Shown: positions 51,701 to 63,132 of the stretch, one piece after another
Numbering within the stretch: the first letter of the stretch is position 1
How the letters are laid out: the number at the start of each line of letters is the position of its first letter
Assembly (NCBI RefSeq): GCF_029227915.1
Contig: NC_079877.1
Span: 11,409,351 to 11,473,350, forward strand
Direction of reading: 5' to 3'
DNA from: Hydractinia symbiolongicarpus
Taxonomy: Eukaryota > Cnidaria > Hydrozoa > Anthoathecata > Hydractiniidae
DNA length: 64,000 bases
Position numbers and translations under genes: made by a program
The notes under the pieces: generated by a model
The model's database searches: none
Told to the model about the DNA's origin: nothing
The model's input: the letters and a program-made list of their open reading frames with translations, nothing else

Positions 51701-54700
51701 TCAAGTGCAATGAAAGTTGTAGATCCAATATTATTTTTCCTCAAAAATTCAACACCTTTTTGTGCAGTTTCCATATTATCAACAACAATAAAATCGAGCG
51801 CTCCACATGATGTACTGATGGCTATGTCATACTTGTTGTCGATACCACCAAGATCACCCTGGAATTTGTTGACAATCAATCAATCAATCAATCAACCAAT
51901 CAAATGAACAAACGGACAACAAACAACATTTTTTAATCTGATTAAAATTATTCTGCTATATTAATAGTTGTATTTTGTTAAAAATTAAAATAGCTACAAA
52001 AGCACTGCTTGGTTCTTTTACAGAAACAATACACTGAGATACTTCGCCAAAACATTTTCTTTTTTTTTATAAATACTTTATGTTAGGGATGCAAGAAATA
52101 TCTATTTTTTAGTCACCGTTAGTAGAACAACAAGATGAAAACAGTTACAGTTGAGCAAAAAACACTGAACAACCAACAACAACAAAAAACAATAACAATA
52201 TTAATTATCAACAGCGACAACAAACCAAAAACAACACTAAAACACACTTACCAATCTTCCATATATTCCTTTCAAACGTCCATTCTTTTTCTCTTTCATT
52301 AGTGCTTCAATTACTGCACCTCTAAAATGATATTGTACACTTCCAGTAAACAGTAGTATCAAAAGAAGTTCAACAAAAGTCTGGAAAACCTCTTCAGCCT
52401 AATTTTTTCAATTAAATGCAGAAAGTATACTTAAAGATTTTGTAAAAGCAACACAACAACAAGCTATGTTCAGGTGTAAGTGCAAGGACCATATCTTAAA
52501 GGTAAACAAGAATCTCACATATTTCTACAACGTAATTTTTTGCTCATATGGTGAAGCTTGTCAGGCAGGCAAGCTAACACGCAAAAGGCTACACATGAAC
52601 TTGATATGTGATGAAACATAATAGGAGTAAACTTAAGGTAGGTTACTTTAAAGATTAATAAAAAATACACATTTTAGTTACATCAAACTTTTTGGGTAAA
52701 ACTACACACAATATTTAACTAACCATATTGCCAATTAAAGGAAAATTTTATTCGTTTATTAGATGATACCTGGATTGAGATGCCTGCATTGAGCTCCTTG
52801 TTTCTTCAACTTTTAAACGATTTACTTTGACCTTGAAAAAAGAAGGGGTGAAGTTATTTTGACAATCGCCCAAACTAATTTGGTCGTGAATATACAATTT
52901 TGGGTGAATAAACAAGCATAACAAAACTGTGTTTCTACCTTTCCTGAGATCTGTGATTCTTCTTCGGTAACTACTTCAAGTTCCTTTTTTGCTTCAGATA
53001 ATTCTTTATTAAGTACTGGTAAATCTTCTTGAAAGGACACAAATTGCCTAAAAAAAACTCATTTTTTTAAGGGGACAATCAAAAACACTACACAACATTG
53101 GTAATTTGATGGTGGAAAAAATGTATGTCACAACAAAGAAAATATAAAATCACCTATTCTTTGTTGTGACATATATACATGGTTTTTGTGTTAAACAGGT
53201 TATTACGACATTCATTGACAAGACTGACACTGTATCTGGCCTGTTACAAAAAAAACCCAATCTAGAACCCTCATACAATAATCTTACTTCTCTTTTTCTT
53301 CTCTCACTTCTTTCGCTTTCTCTGCATTATCTTTGGCCTTCTCAAACTGCTCTTGCAACTTTTTAAATTCACTCAAGTAGATTTCCAACTCACTAGACGC
53401 TACATCAAGCTATAATAGTAAAAGAAATACATACATAAAATTTATCAGAAAATTGTACAGATATTTTTTCCCATTTTTCTGTGCTTGTTAATACAGTTAA
53501 TGTACATTATTTAAACACTATCCTTATCCTTGAAACGAATGAATGTAGTCAGGTACCTTAGATTTGGCCTCATTAACATTTTTTTGCTTTTCCATTAATT
53601 CGTGTTCTTTGACCTAAAACAGAATTAGACAAAAATCTATCGAAAATTCATAATAGCAACATTTTGCATGGTACCTTTCTGACTGATTTTAAAAAAAGAG
53701 CATTAATTTGCACGTTTGAGCCCAAATTAATTAGTGGAAGTTATGATAACAAAAGTAAGTTAAAGGTGGAACCCACAAATTCATGCAATTTATATGTGTT
53801 TCATTTGTGAATTATAGAACTGGGTAAAAACAAATAATAGATACGTAAATATAACTGAGAAAGAATACAAGAGAAAATTATGGAATTCAAAATGTGCCTG
53901 ATAAAAAAAAATATTTCGTAGCCACCACTTACCCTATTTTTCATTGCAATAAAATTTTATGGTTGTTATTCATTTTTAAAAGTAAAGGTGTAATTTAGAG
54001 GAGTAATTTGTTAAAGAAGAACAAAAATTTCAGAAAATAAAAGAAACAGTTCCCAAATATGGCGTCTTAAAAACAGTACTAAACAAGAAACCGTGGAACA
54101 ACTGTACTAGACTGTTGTTTTCTTTATAACATGTTTTTTTTTTGACATGAACCTGAATTTTCTTAGCAAAATGCTTGAACATAGGTCATAGGAATAATTA
54201 GAAATGTAATTAAACTCGTTTATTTTTGTTTTAAGTAAAATGCTTTTGAAGACCATGTTATGAACAATTTACAAGCAATATTGGAGGGCATAAACTTACT
54301 TGCAGAGCAGTGTGAGAAATGTACTGAAAACATTAGCTACATGGAAAAATTGTAAACAAAATTTCTAAGAGTAAATAATAATTCATACTTTTAATTAAAA
54401 ACAATCTAGTGCTAAAAGATATGGGAAAAAATGAGGAGGAAAGGGTAATTGTTTGCCTAGCTCAGCGGTTAGTTAAACAAAATGGCAGCTGATATTATAA
54501 CCTAATCATCTGCGCATACAAAAACAAAATATTATCTAAAAAAGTTAGTAAAATCACTCTAGCTAAAGTGACGCCACTCATTATAAAAACTATGTGTTAC
54601 ACATTTAATAAAAAAAAAATTTGAAAAAATATTTTACAGGGCTTATTCATTTTTTGTAACTTGTCTTTTGTTTCTCATCACAGTGAAGTTCGAAGGGACT

Positions 54701-57700
54701 TTGATAACAGAATTTTAAAAAACAAATTTGTACTAACTTCTTTTTCCTGTTGCATTCCCTCTGTTTCATGCTTTAATCCTGAAATTGATGTCACCAACTG
54801 TTTTAATATTAATCTATTACCATGCATTAGTCATCAGACATCAGACATGTTTTTAGTGATTTCACACGAGCAATGTCCTATTGATGTTCTGTCTGCATAA
54901 AGTTTGCAGTCAATAATGGTTTGAATTTGTTTGTTGTCATCTTATACTCGGAAACTGGCTAATTTACCCAAATTTGTAGATTTGGGGATATATAAGATCT
55001 TAATCTAGAGTTACAAACTAATGTTTTTGTTATTCCAAATATATTTTTTTAATTCATTTCAATGAGAGTATTACAACAATACAGCTAGAGAAAAAAATTT
55101 TCAGAGGTATTTTTTGAAACATTTTAGCAGTTAGCTGCAACTATGGCATATTTTAAGGCGGCAACTGAACTTTAACCCTTAAAGGCCGTTTATACAAGCA
55201 TTCTTTTACTGTTTAATACGCATCAGTATTATACTGTGCTAGTTGTCACAGGGTTGGTACAGACCTTAGACAATGAAATTACCAGACAATACTTCAGAAT
55301 TGATACTATTTTTCCAGAATCTCAACACAAAAAGGTTATAATTTTACCAGACACACTAGTTCAAAGGAGAATAATTTTCTGGACAAACAATACTGTTAAA
55401 AAAACATATGATTAAAACACCACTATTAACCAAGAAGATTCAATTTTTTTCATTGCGTGTTTTTAAGCTGCATAATTAACATCACACCTTAAAATTATTA
55501 ATGGTTAAAAACAGAAGGAAACATAAAAACTAGAGAAGAAGTTTTTTTTTAAGAAAACAAAAGTATATACAGATCTCGAGTGTCTATTGAAGTGTCTAGT
55601 GAACCAAACTCTCTTCAAACCAACTTTCTTTTCTTGACTTGGAGCTCATCCACCAAATACAGAAAGCTGCTTTACTTTCTCCTCGCTTTTTCTTTTTAAC
55701 GCATTTCCTTCAATGACAAAGTGCATCATTTTCTTCTCTTCAGCTTTCTTCATCATGTCAATAAAAGCGAGGTCTAATTTCTTTATAGTTTCTTTGAAAA
55801 TGGGACATTGAGTAGTAATAGCATCTAATTCATTATTTGTTTGGACAAGCTCTTCGCCCTTTTGCTCTTCTTCTGCTGCCCTTTTTTGCTCCTTCAGACG
55901 AATTTCATATGTTTGTCTAGCACACTTGACAGATTTATGAAGCTTTTTATTAATATGGATATGGCTCGACTCCATTAACACAAAGATAGTTCTTAATAAA
56001 TCTCCTAGAAATAATAGTTTCCTCCCCCATGTTGTCTTTCAGCATAACATTGTTGTCCTTGAAACCTCTTTCCACAATGGCTTGTCCATGGCTAATACAA
56101 AATATAACTTTTAGGATCACAGCAAAGGAACAATAATTGGCATCTATCTTCAGTTCTTTAAAATAAAAACCCTCTAATCTTAATTCCCCTCTTTTGAAAG
56201 AAATAATTTTTCCTTTGCTTGTGTCACCTCAGTTTGCAGACATTTTGTGTACTCTGTTAGGGCTTCATTCCAGTCTTGGACTCTAAGCTAACAAGTTTTT
56301 GATTTAGGTGCTTTAATTTTCGTTTTAACACGTCCTTTTCTTCAGCAGCTACTACAAATTTTGGGTCAAAAGCCTCAGCACTTCGCAATATAACTGTTGC
56401 CATTGGGTTTCGCTCAGACATTTTACTGACAACTGTCTTTATAAACTATAGAGCCTCACTTTGCATAGTTTTGACTTGTTCTGGTGAAACTTTTTTTGTT
56501 CGTAGAAGCCTTTCAATTTCACTTTCTGCAGCAAAGCCAACATTAATGCGTTTTACTGAAAGTAGGTGATCATCATTATCATCATTATGAGTTTTACAAA
56601 ATCATATGAATTAACATTCTCCAGTGCTTTTTCTTGGACAATTAATTCGAGCAATGAAATATAAACAGATCTAATGTTGTTGCAAAAGAATGGAATCAAA
56701 GGTCCATCTCCCTGGAAGAATTTGAGAAATGGCTGCAACAACCCAGCAACAAATGAAATAAAGTGAAGCTTTGCAACGGTCAGTGGGTCATTAACACTTG
56801 GTGTTTTTGTAACTCTTTGAGCTAGATCGTTTTGACGCACACAAGCCCTCCTTTGCACATTATCACTAATATCAACAAGATCAGCATTTTGAGTGTCCTG
56901 ATTTATTGCATCGTTAGATTTGGCTGTATTACTTCGAGGTACAAAGAAATTCAATGTCTTTTTGTATAACTCAATATTCTTCACATGGGCTTGGCCCTCG
57001 GCATGTTTCTTCAAAGCGCCAATACCTGCTTCCCCTAGAGTCTTGTCTTTGCTTCCTTTACACACTTTGCATCTGTAAGAAGTTGAAGTACTACCTTTAA
57101 AGACCCAGTATTTGATATCAAATTCCTTCTCATTGAGCCAGGTTTATTGAAATAAGTCTGTTTTTACTCTACACATTATATAGTTAATTAAAATTATATT
57201 GATGAAATGTAATGTGAAAGAAATAACTCAAACAACCCATCACTTTTAAAAACAGAAATAACGAGAATAAAATTTTCCAGATAGTTTTCAGACAAAAGCT
57301 GTAAAACAGTCAAAATACCAGCGAGTTTCCGGACTTTCCTGACTTTTCCAGACATAACTTCATTTCCAGACAATTTAGCCAGACGTACCAACCGTGTCAG
57401 CCTGTGATAAAATCCACAGGTTTACCTGTGGTTCATATTCCTAGCCTCATATTGCCTACTGCTACTTCACTACTGTGACTTGTGGTACCATTTTGCACAT
57501 AGACTGACAAGATACGGGTATCATTAATTTTAGAGATTGAATTAGAGAAACCTATATAAATTCTTACCAGCCATAATCTCGTTTAATTTCTGTTCTTCAC
57601 TTTCTTTTTGTTTCTAGAAAACACATGCTATTATAACAAAGAACGGGTACCCATTTTGTAAAAATCAGATAAAGAGAAAAGATTAAAAGAGCAAACTGAA

Positions 57701-60700
57701 ATATATGATGCATCAAAATGTTGTCTTAATAGTTGTTTATTTAATTTTAGTGTGTTGCTTACCTCTAGTTGTTCCAAAGATTGTGTACATTGCTCTATTT
57801 CAGCTTGACTTTTCTCTGGTACATTTTTTAACTCTTCGAACTATAAAAGCGATAGTACACTATAACGTTCTTAAATTAATAATCTCCAAGCAGCTAACAG
57901 TTTCGTTGAGAGCAACATAAAGGAAATACCTTTTTCTTTTCAGCTTCCAAACTTTTGTCTAGTTTCTTTTTATTTTGTTTTCTGTGTTTAAGTTCCTAAA
58001 CATAAACAAAATAAGAAATAAAATCAATAAAATATTTTTTTAATACTGCACAGGTGAATTTTGTACCAAAATACCTTCCGTTTAGAGTTTTTTTCTACTA
58101 TATTATTGCTCTCGTTATTAACTTATACAATTTGTTGTAAACAAATCTGGTAATACTTCTTAAATAGTCAAATTGTTCAAATACCTCTCGAATTTTTAAA
58201 TCGTATTTTTCGAATTCAGCAAACGCTTTTTTCTTCTCCTCAGCTTCTTCCACAAGTTGATCAAATAACCTGAGCAGAGCAAAAAACAACAAAAACAGTA
58301 GTAAACTAGCTGTAAAATTTTCTTAAACATAACTTGCATTCAAAACAAGATATGTAGGCTTCTTGGAAAATAAAAGACAGAAAATGATGACAGAAAATAT
58401 CAAAATTTTCTTTATCTTGAATATGACATCATAATTCATGCAGCATAATTAAATCTGAAATTCTTTAAATCAGGAGAACCAAAATATTGTTTTTAAAAGA
58501 TTCAGAGTGGTAATACAAAGAGGATAAAGGGGAAGTAACAGTGCCCTCAGATTGTCTCGAAGCGTCAACAGTTTCTAGGAAACATAAAAAATCATGTAGT
58601 CCCTTGAGGATGACATCTGAAAAAAATATACACTGAAATAATCAGTGATCGTTGACACTAAGTCATGTTTTCCTAGGTTGTGTTCATTAGTTTTCATCCT
58701 ATGTTATCTTCAAGCAACAACGGCAAAAATTCTCATTCTGGGTATTCATTCTCAATTCATTCTCAGGAATGAAGTTACAGAGACTAAAGTGTATAGGTGG
58801 ACTAACTTTACCTCACCTAAGTCTATAAATTTTCTTTATGTGATGAACTTAGAGTTTTTCACTGCTAATTTACTTTCCTTGTAAAACCCAAGAAAATATC
58901 TCCTTAGTATCTGGAGGATTAGTGTTTACAGGTAATTCGATTTTGTGGAATTCGCATTTTATTATTCTCTTTGAAAATAAATCATTGGAAAATATACCTT
59001 ATGGTCATCTAGTATTACTAGCTGTAGCTGTAAAACTAGATAACCATAAGGTAGAACATATTGTACTTAAAGTATTTTTTTGTCATTTTGTTCTTGTAAA
59101 AAAACTTCTGATCATATGGAATTGTACTTTCAACTATTATGATTATTAAAATAAAAATTATGGAAACAAAATTGTTGCAGACTTCATTTTCAGGCACATG
59201 CACATGAAAAAGATTTTCGGGACCTTTCATTAATCTCAACAAATTTTAACACTATGATGCTAATTTTCTAAGACATAGGAATAAAAGAAAAGCCTTTATT
59301 CAATAGAAAAAAAAATCGAATCTTAACTAGCGTTATGACATCTCAATCATTATTATGGGAAGTCCATGAAAAATCAAATAAAAATAATGCTTGATGATGT
59401 AAAGAAAAAGAAGTTTAAGAAGCCTTTAGCTAAGATGTTTAAACTTTTAACTACTATTTGAGACAATCCTTTCTGTAATGTTTGTAAAAAGATTTAATAT
59501 TTGAAATTGTAAACATTTTTCTTAACATGGTTATTTTCCAGGACAATTCCAGGACATTAACAATTTTTTGTCAAAATGCCAAGAATATCTAGGACAAGTT
59601 AATTTTTCAAGGACTTTCCACGGCTGTGGTCACCATGTAGTATAACAAAGGTCAAGAGGCAGGTCACAAACAAGAGCTTCAATTTTTGCTAAATTTAAAA
59701 ACATCAAGACTAAGTTCAAATTAGTCTTGTAAAAGCAAGTGGTATAATATATATGTTATTTTTAATATTTTTAGCAACATGATTTTTACGTTTTTTAAAC
59801 GTAATAGAAATAGGAGTGGTCATTCCTTTTCCCACCCCCATTGGTTAATTTTAACTTTTGTTAAAAAGGACAACCACAATCACCCTAAAATAAGGTTAAA
59901 AAATTTCAGCCTTTAAATAGGGGGAAATCAGGTAAAGCAAAGCAATAATCAGTCCCACTATATAGACTCAAATCCAGATTTGTTAGTTTCATGGAAAAAT
60001 AACCATTAAGGCGAGTGTAAAGGAAACACAGAAAGAGTGTCACAAAGATCATCACAGCGTTATTAGTGAGTAAACATAAACAAACAAAATAAACAGAGAT
60101 CCAGATAGAATTTTTCAAAAAAAAATTCATAATTAAAAAGTTTAGTGTATTTTGCCCTGATTTCACGAAAAAAAATCATTTTTTTCCTTTACACTCTCCT
60201 TAACAGTCCAGTTTCAAAGACCCCCAAGGCAAACATATTTAGGGATAATGGTCAAAAAACCAATGAGAGGGGGCGGTCTGACGCAAAATCATATTGACAT
60301 AGTTATTTTCTTACTTATTTATCTTCTTGTATTCTTTTCCTTTTTCTTTCTTTTGATCTGAAATGTTTAAAAAATGCTTATTGTTGAAACAGTCTTTAAC
60401 ATACAAGATTAATTTTGAAATTGAATTAAAAAATTATGTACCTATAAAAACTTTCAATTGCTCCTGCAAATCATCAAGCTGTTTCTTTATTTCATCACGC
60501 TTTTCAGTAGATTTTGATTCAATCTCTGTGCAGTCAAATCTAAATTTTACGTTAGAAAAATTATTTTAAAACACTTCTCGAAATATCTATAACACTGGGG
60601 CAATTTTTTGTTGTTATTGTTGTTGAAAAAAAGTGTAAAAGAATCTTAATCTGTAGTAATGCAGCATCGTTAGAAGACACAAAGTACACACAATAATCTT

Positions 60701-63132
60701 TGGAAACATTTCTGAAGCAACAAATAACTAAGGTGTGCGTACATGTATTTTTGGTACAACATATGATTTTTTTTGATAATTTTGTTTTCCATTGTAAGAA
60801 ACTCTGTCGCTTCATTCTTTGCTCCCTCCAACTCATCTTTTTCTTTCTCAACTGCTTTTGCACGATTCAACTAAAAGTTGAATTTTATATCAGTGAACAC
60901 AATGGTATTAGGCCTTCAAACTTTTTTATTACATCAACCAAAGAACGCTAACAAGACAACAGGAAAATAGAATACATGAATTATTAAAACAAATTATGCT
61001 TACAACATGGAAAGAATAAAAGCCTTGATTTTTAAAAGCAAAAATTTTGTGCTGGATTATTATTACTATTTCAACTTAAAATGCAGAAAACGCAATGTCA
61101 GCAAAAATCTGTAAACACATCCACCCCTTTAAATAACAAAACACCTCCCCACTCTAAAGAAACATCAATATAAAAAATAGAAATTTTACCATATGCCCAG
61201 TACACTATATAAGTGTTTATGAAATTTATCATTTTTTATTACCCATTTGTACAAGTTTGACGTACTTTTTCTCCTCTTTTCTCATTTAACTCTTCTACTT
61301 CTTTATAGGCCTGTTCAATTGGCTCCTTGAAACGGTTAGTACCAATAATGTCTTCTAAATATTCTAACATACCATCATCATGCTCTGATTCTGCTTTAGG
61401 TTTCATCATTGAAATTTGTTCTACCTCGCCCTAAAGACATTAATCCAGTTGTTGTTGATATTGCAATGTAACCAATTTTTTTTTTATATACATCAGTTGT
61501 TGTATTTCAAAAGAACAAAACCAGTCATAAAAGTACACATTATTCTTAAACGTGCCCGTTGTACTTTAATTCGTGGATATTTCTACTGAAGGCTCTATAT
61601 AAATAAAAAAATAAAAAAGCATTGATAACCTTTGCTGTTTTTATTTTAAATCATCAGTAGTGGCACAAACACTAAATTTTACATAATATTTTTAACACAA
61701 AGAATTTCTAAAGCAAAATAAAAACAATAATAACACCTGCAAGATTAAGAATCTGTTATGATCAAGATCAATACCACAAGCCCTAAGGATGGTTCCAATC
61801 TCTTTAAATGTAGCCTTCTTGCCATTCATGTAGTAGTCTGATGAGCCATCCTTACGTGCAACACGACACACTCGAAATTGACTATTAGGAACAACTTCAA
61901 AATCATCCCCAGGCTAAAAATCAATACAATATAAACTAAATACGCAAAACTAAACCTTGTCCACAGTTTTTCACTGCTGTACAATTAATGCTTTTTAAAT
62001 TAAAAAGTTCTTCAAAAAAATTGGTACAGTTCTTATAAAATTGAGAGATCATTTGATTAAATTGAGTACAGTTGCATTTTCTTAAATAGTAAAATGCAAA
62101 AATATTCAAATTTTCAATATTTTTTTTTTGGTGTTTAAAGATGAATGCGAAAATTCAATATCACAGTTATGCAACATAGACAAAAGGACAGGGAAGTGAG
62201 GTGAGGTTTTAAGCCTTGTAGTTAAACTACAAGATGGGATTTTTATAAAGTTGTCCCTACATCTTTTTGTTTTTCTCATCATGATGTACTTTTTCAAAGG
62301 ATAAATATTTTTTTTAAATTTATTTAAGTATTTTTCACAATTTTGGAAAATAGCAAAAAAAGCTTCCACATTGCATCTCACACTATCAGTAGTTCAAGAG
62401 AACTAATGCCAGCACTAACATACAAATTGCCAAAGGAAAAACAAACACTTAGTGTGCGCTTTTCTTTGCGCATCTCCAAAGCTTTCCGAAAAAACCATGT
62501 ATATAAGAAGAACTTCAGCACTTATTTGAAAGGGAGTACCCAGAAAAAAAAGTTTTTTGGGGGACAGAGTCTTAACATATTCATAACAGAATCATACATA
62601 AAGAGTGGATAATGTCACATGCTTTTAGAGTTTATGTAGTGAATTTTCTTGCATTAACATAAAATTTGGTACATTTTCCACTTTGAACGTTTGCAGAAAG
62701 ACAATTTCATTGTTATGACGGAGAGGAGATTTAATTGTTCATTAAGTTACCCCATATAGCTATATTTTGTTGGTATGTGTGCAAAATCATTGCACACAGC
62801 TTTTTTCCAACAAAGGCTGAAATGAAATATACAGAAGTTCTTATAAAAAGTTGTAGTCGTATGTTTCACAAACCTTTGACTAAATAGGTTTACTAGACGT
62901 TAATACACATTGTAGTATTAAAAGATGTACAACATCTTACCAGATCTATAATTTTTTGAAAAAACACAGTGACACTACAGCTTTCTATGTTCTGATGATT
63001 TTCTGAATTGTGGATGAGTAATGAAACTTTCTTTGAGCGGATCTTTTTTGATCTGTATCCAAACACAAATAACATTGCATCAATAACATTGGACTTTCCA
63101 GATCCATTGGGACCAACGATAGATGAGAAACT
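43187..63132 (-). CDS. SMC4: SMC4, condensin ATPase subunit (about 1,170 residues recovered, N-terminus outside the window)
   Basis: Structural maintenance of chromosomes protein 4 pairs with SMC2 in condensin I and II and compacts mitotic chromosomes in an ATP-dependent way. I placed 35 coding exons with GT-AG borders and consistent phases, in human SMC4 order: ATP-binding head, N-terminal coiled coil, hinge, C-terminal coiled coil, C-terminal head, stop at 43187-43189. About 1,170 residues are covered, against 1,288 in human. What is missing is the N-terminus before Walker A, which would lie beyond 63.13 kb, and a short stretch in the first coiled coil. All the key ATPase motifs are present with no stop or frameshift, so the gene looks functional. 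Exons are short and split by AT-rich introns. Exon groups are listed separately. Confidence 0.95.
46234..49737 (-). CDS. SMC4: SMC4 exons: C-terminal coiled coil
   Basis: Exons 49737-49633, 49220-49094, 48920-48869, 48755-48704, 48517-48432, 48206-48122, 46880-46818 and 46407-46234. The heptad-rich peptide includes [36 protein letters not shown] (human LHNTIVEINNHKLKAQQ), [19 protein letters not shown] (human VAIKTADRNLQKAQDSV) and NKIIHWQNK (human SKIKYWHKE). Phases match throughout. The last exon is open beyond its donor at 46233, but homology resumes only at 45778, so the downstream codons are intronic. Confidence 0.9.
47054..48050. mobile_element. TTAA-flanked MITE of about 1 kb in an SMC4 intron
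   Basis: Matching inverted ends, TTAAGGTTACTGTAAAGGAA near 47055 and its inverse TTTCCTTTACAGTAACCTTAA near 48029-48049, are bounded by TTAA. It lies in the intron between SMC4 exons 48206-48122 and 46880-46818. The interior is AT-rich without a transposase; the frames at 47061-47306 and 47800-48024 are not recognisable. It shares the GTAAAGGAAA core with the element at 60.0 kb. Confidence 0.7.
50251..52321 (-). CDS. SMC4: SMC4 exons: hinge domain
   Basis: Exons 52321-52252, 51858-51697, 51158-51118, 51024-50889, 50639-50579 and 50378-50251. The peptide runs [20 protein letters not shown], then [68 protein letters not shown] and GTMSGGGTK. This aligns without a gap to the SMC4 hinge, which dimerises with the SMC2 hinge. 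The conserved glycines (GDLGGID and MSGGG) are intact. The acceptor at 50640 (ATGAAG) is weak, so the first four residues of that exon are uncertain. Confidence 0.93.
51872..51899. repeat. AATC microsatellite
   Basis: Tandem AATC units with one imperfect step lie immediately upstream (in gene sense) of the SMC4 hinge exon at 51858-51697. The repeat sits about 15-40 nt from the acceptor, in the region usually holding the pyrimidine tract and branch point. Confidence 0.8.
52770..58269 (-). CDS. SMC4: SMC4 exons: N-terminal coiled coil
   Basis: Exons 58269-58185, 57995-57930, 57840-57763, 57613-57568, 53613-53557, 53409-53288, 53047-52939 and 52831-52770. They are rich in Glu, Lys and Gln with heptad character, for example [19 protein letters not shown] and [18 protein letters not shown] (human REKELMGFSKSVNEARSK). 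The exon at 57568 ends in phase 1 while that at 53613 starts in phase 0, so at least one small exon between them is unplaced. A 24-nt candidate with strong splice sites (54323-54300, peptide YISHTALQ) fits only if another exon of 3n+2 bases precedes it. The 4-kb intron here contains a transposon ORF. Confidence 0.85.
55650..57145 (-). pseudogene. Zinc-finger transposon-derived ORF inside an SMC4 intron
   Basis: The minus-strand reading starts near 57145 with a tryptophan-rich lead ([16 protein letters not shown]) and a BED-like finger CKVC-x(n)-HAEGQAH, followed by a Ser/Asn-rich linker and an alpha-helical core ([20 protein letters not shown]). It runs to about 56560, where a CATCATTAT microsatellite disrupts the frame. 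Coding-like text continues ([34 protein letters not shown]), has an in-frame stop, then a charged coiled-coil segment (55981-55650) ending in CFGG-like VFGG before TGA. I recall similar finger-plus-helix proteins as hAT-related transposon products in marine invertebrates. It is decayed and is not part of SMC4. Confidence 0.55.
60005..60208. mobile_element. TTAA-flanked short MITE of about 0.2 kb in an SMC4 intron
   Basis: The left end TTAAGGCGAGTGTAAAGGAA near 60006 is mirrored by TTTCCTTTACACTCTCCTTAA near 60184-60205, with TTAA at both outer edges. It lies between SMC4 exons 60357-60315 and 58269-58185. Same terminal style as the 47-kb element, but about one-fifth the size. Confidence 0.7.
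60315..63132 (-). CDS. SMC4: SMC4 exons: N-terminal ATPase head and start of coiled coil
   Basis: Exons 63132-62941, 61913-61737, 61430-61266, 60870-60743, 60539-60442 and 60357-60315. The first carries Walker A (GPNGSGKSN) and the SMC signature [17 protein letters not shown]. The next two carry [20 protein letters not shown] and [14 protein letters not shown], near-identical to animal SMC4 and absent from SMC2. The fourth has [15 protein letters not shown]. The exon before 63132 must end at a codon boundary, because the first exon opens in phase 0 (Ser-Phe-Ser-Ser). I found no candidate for it up to 64000. Confidence 0.93.
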
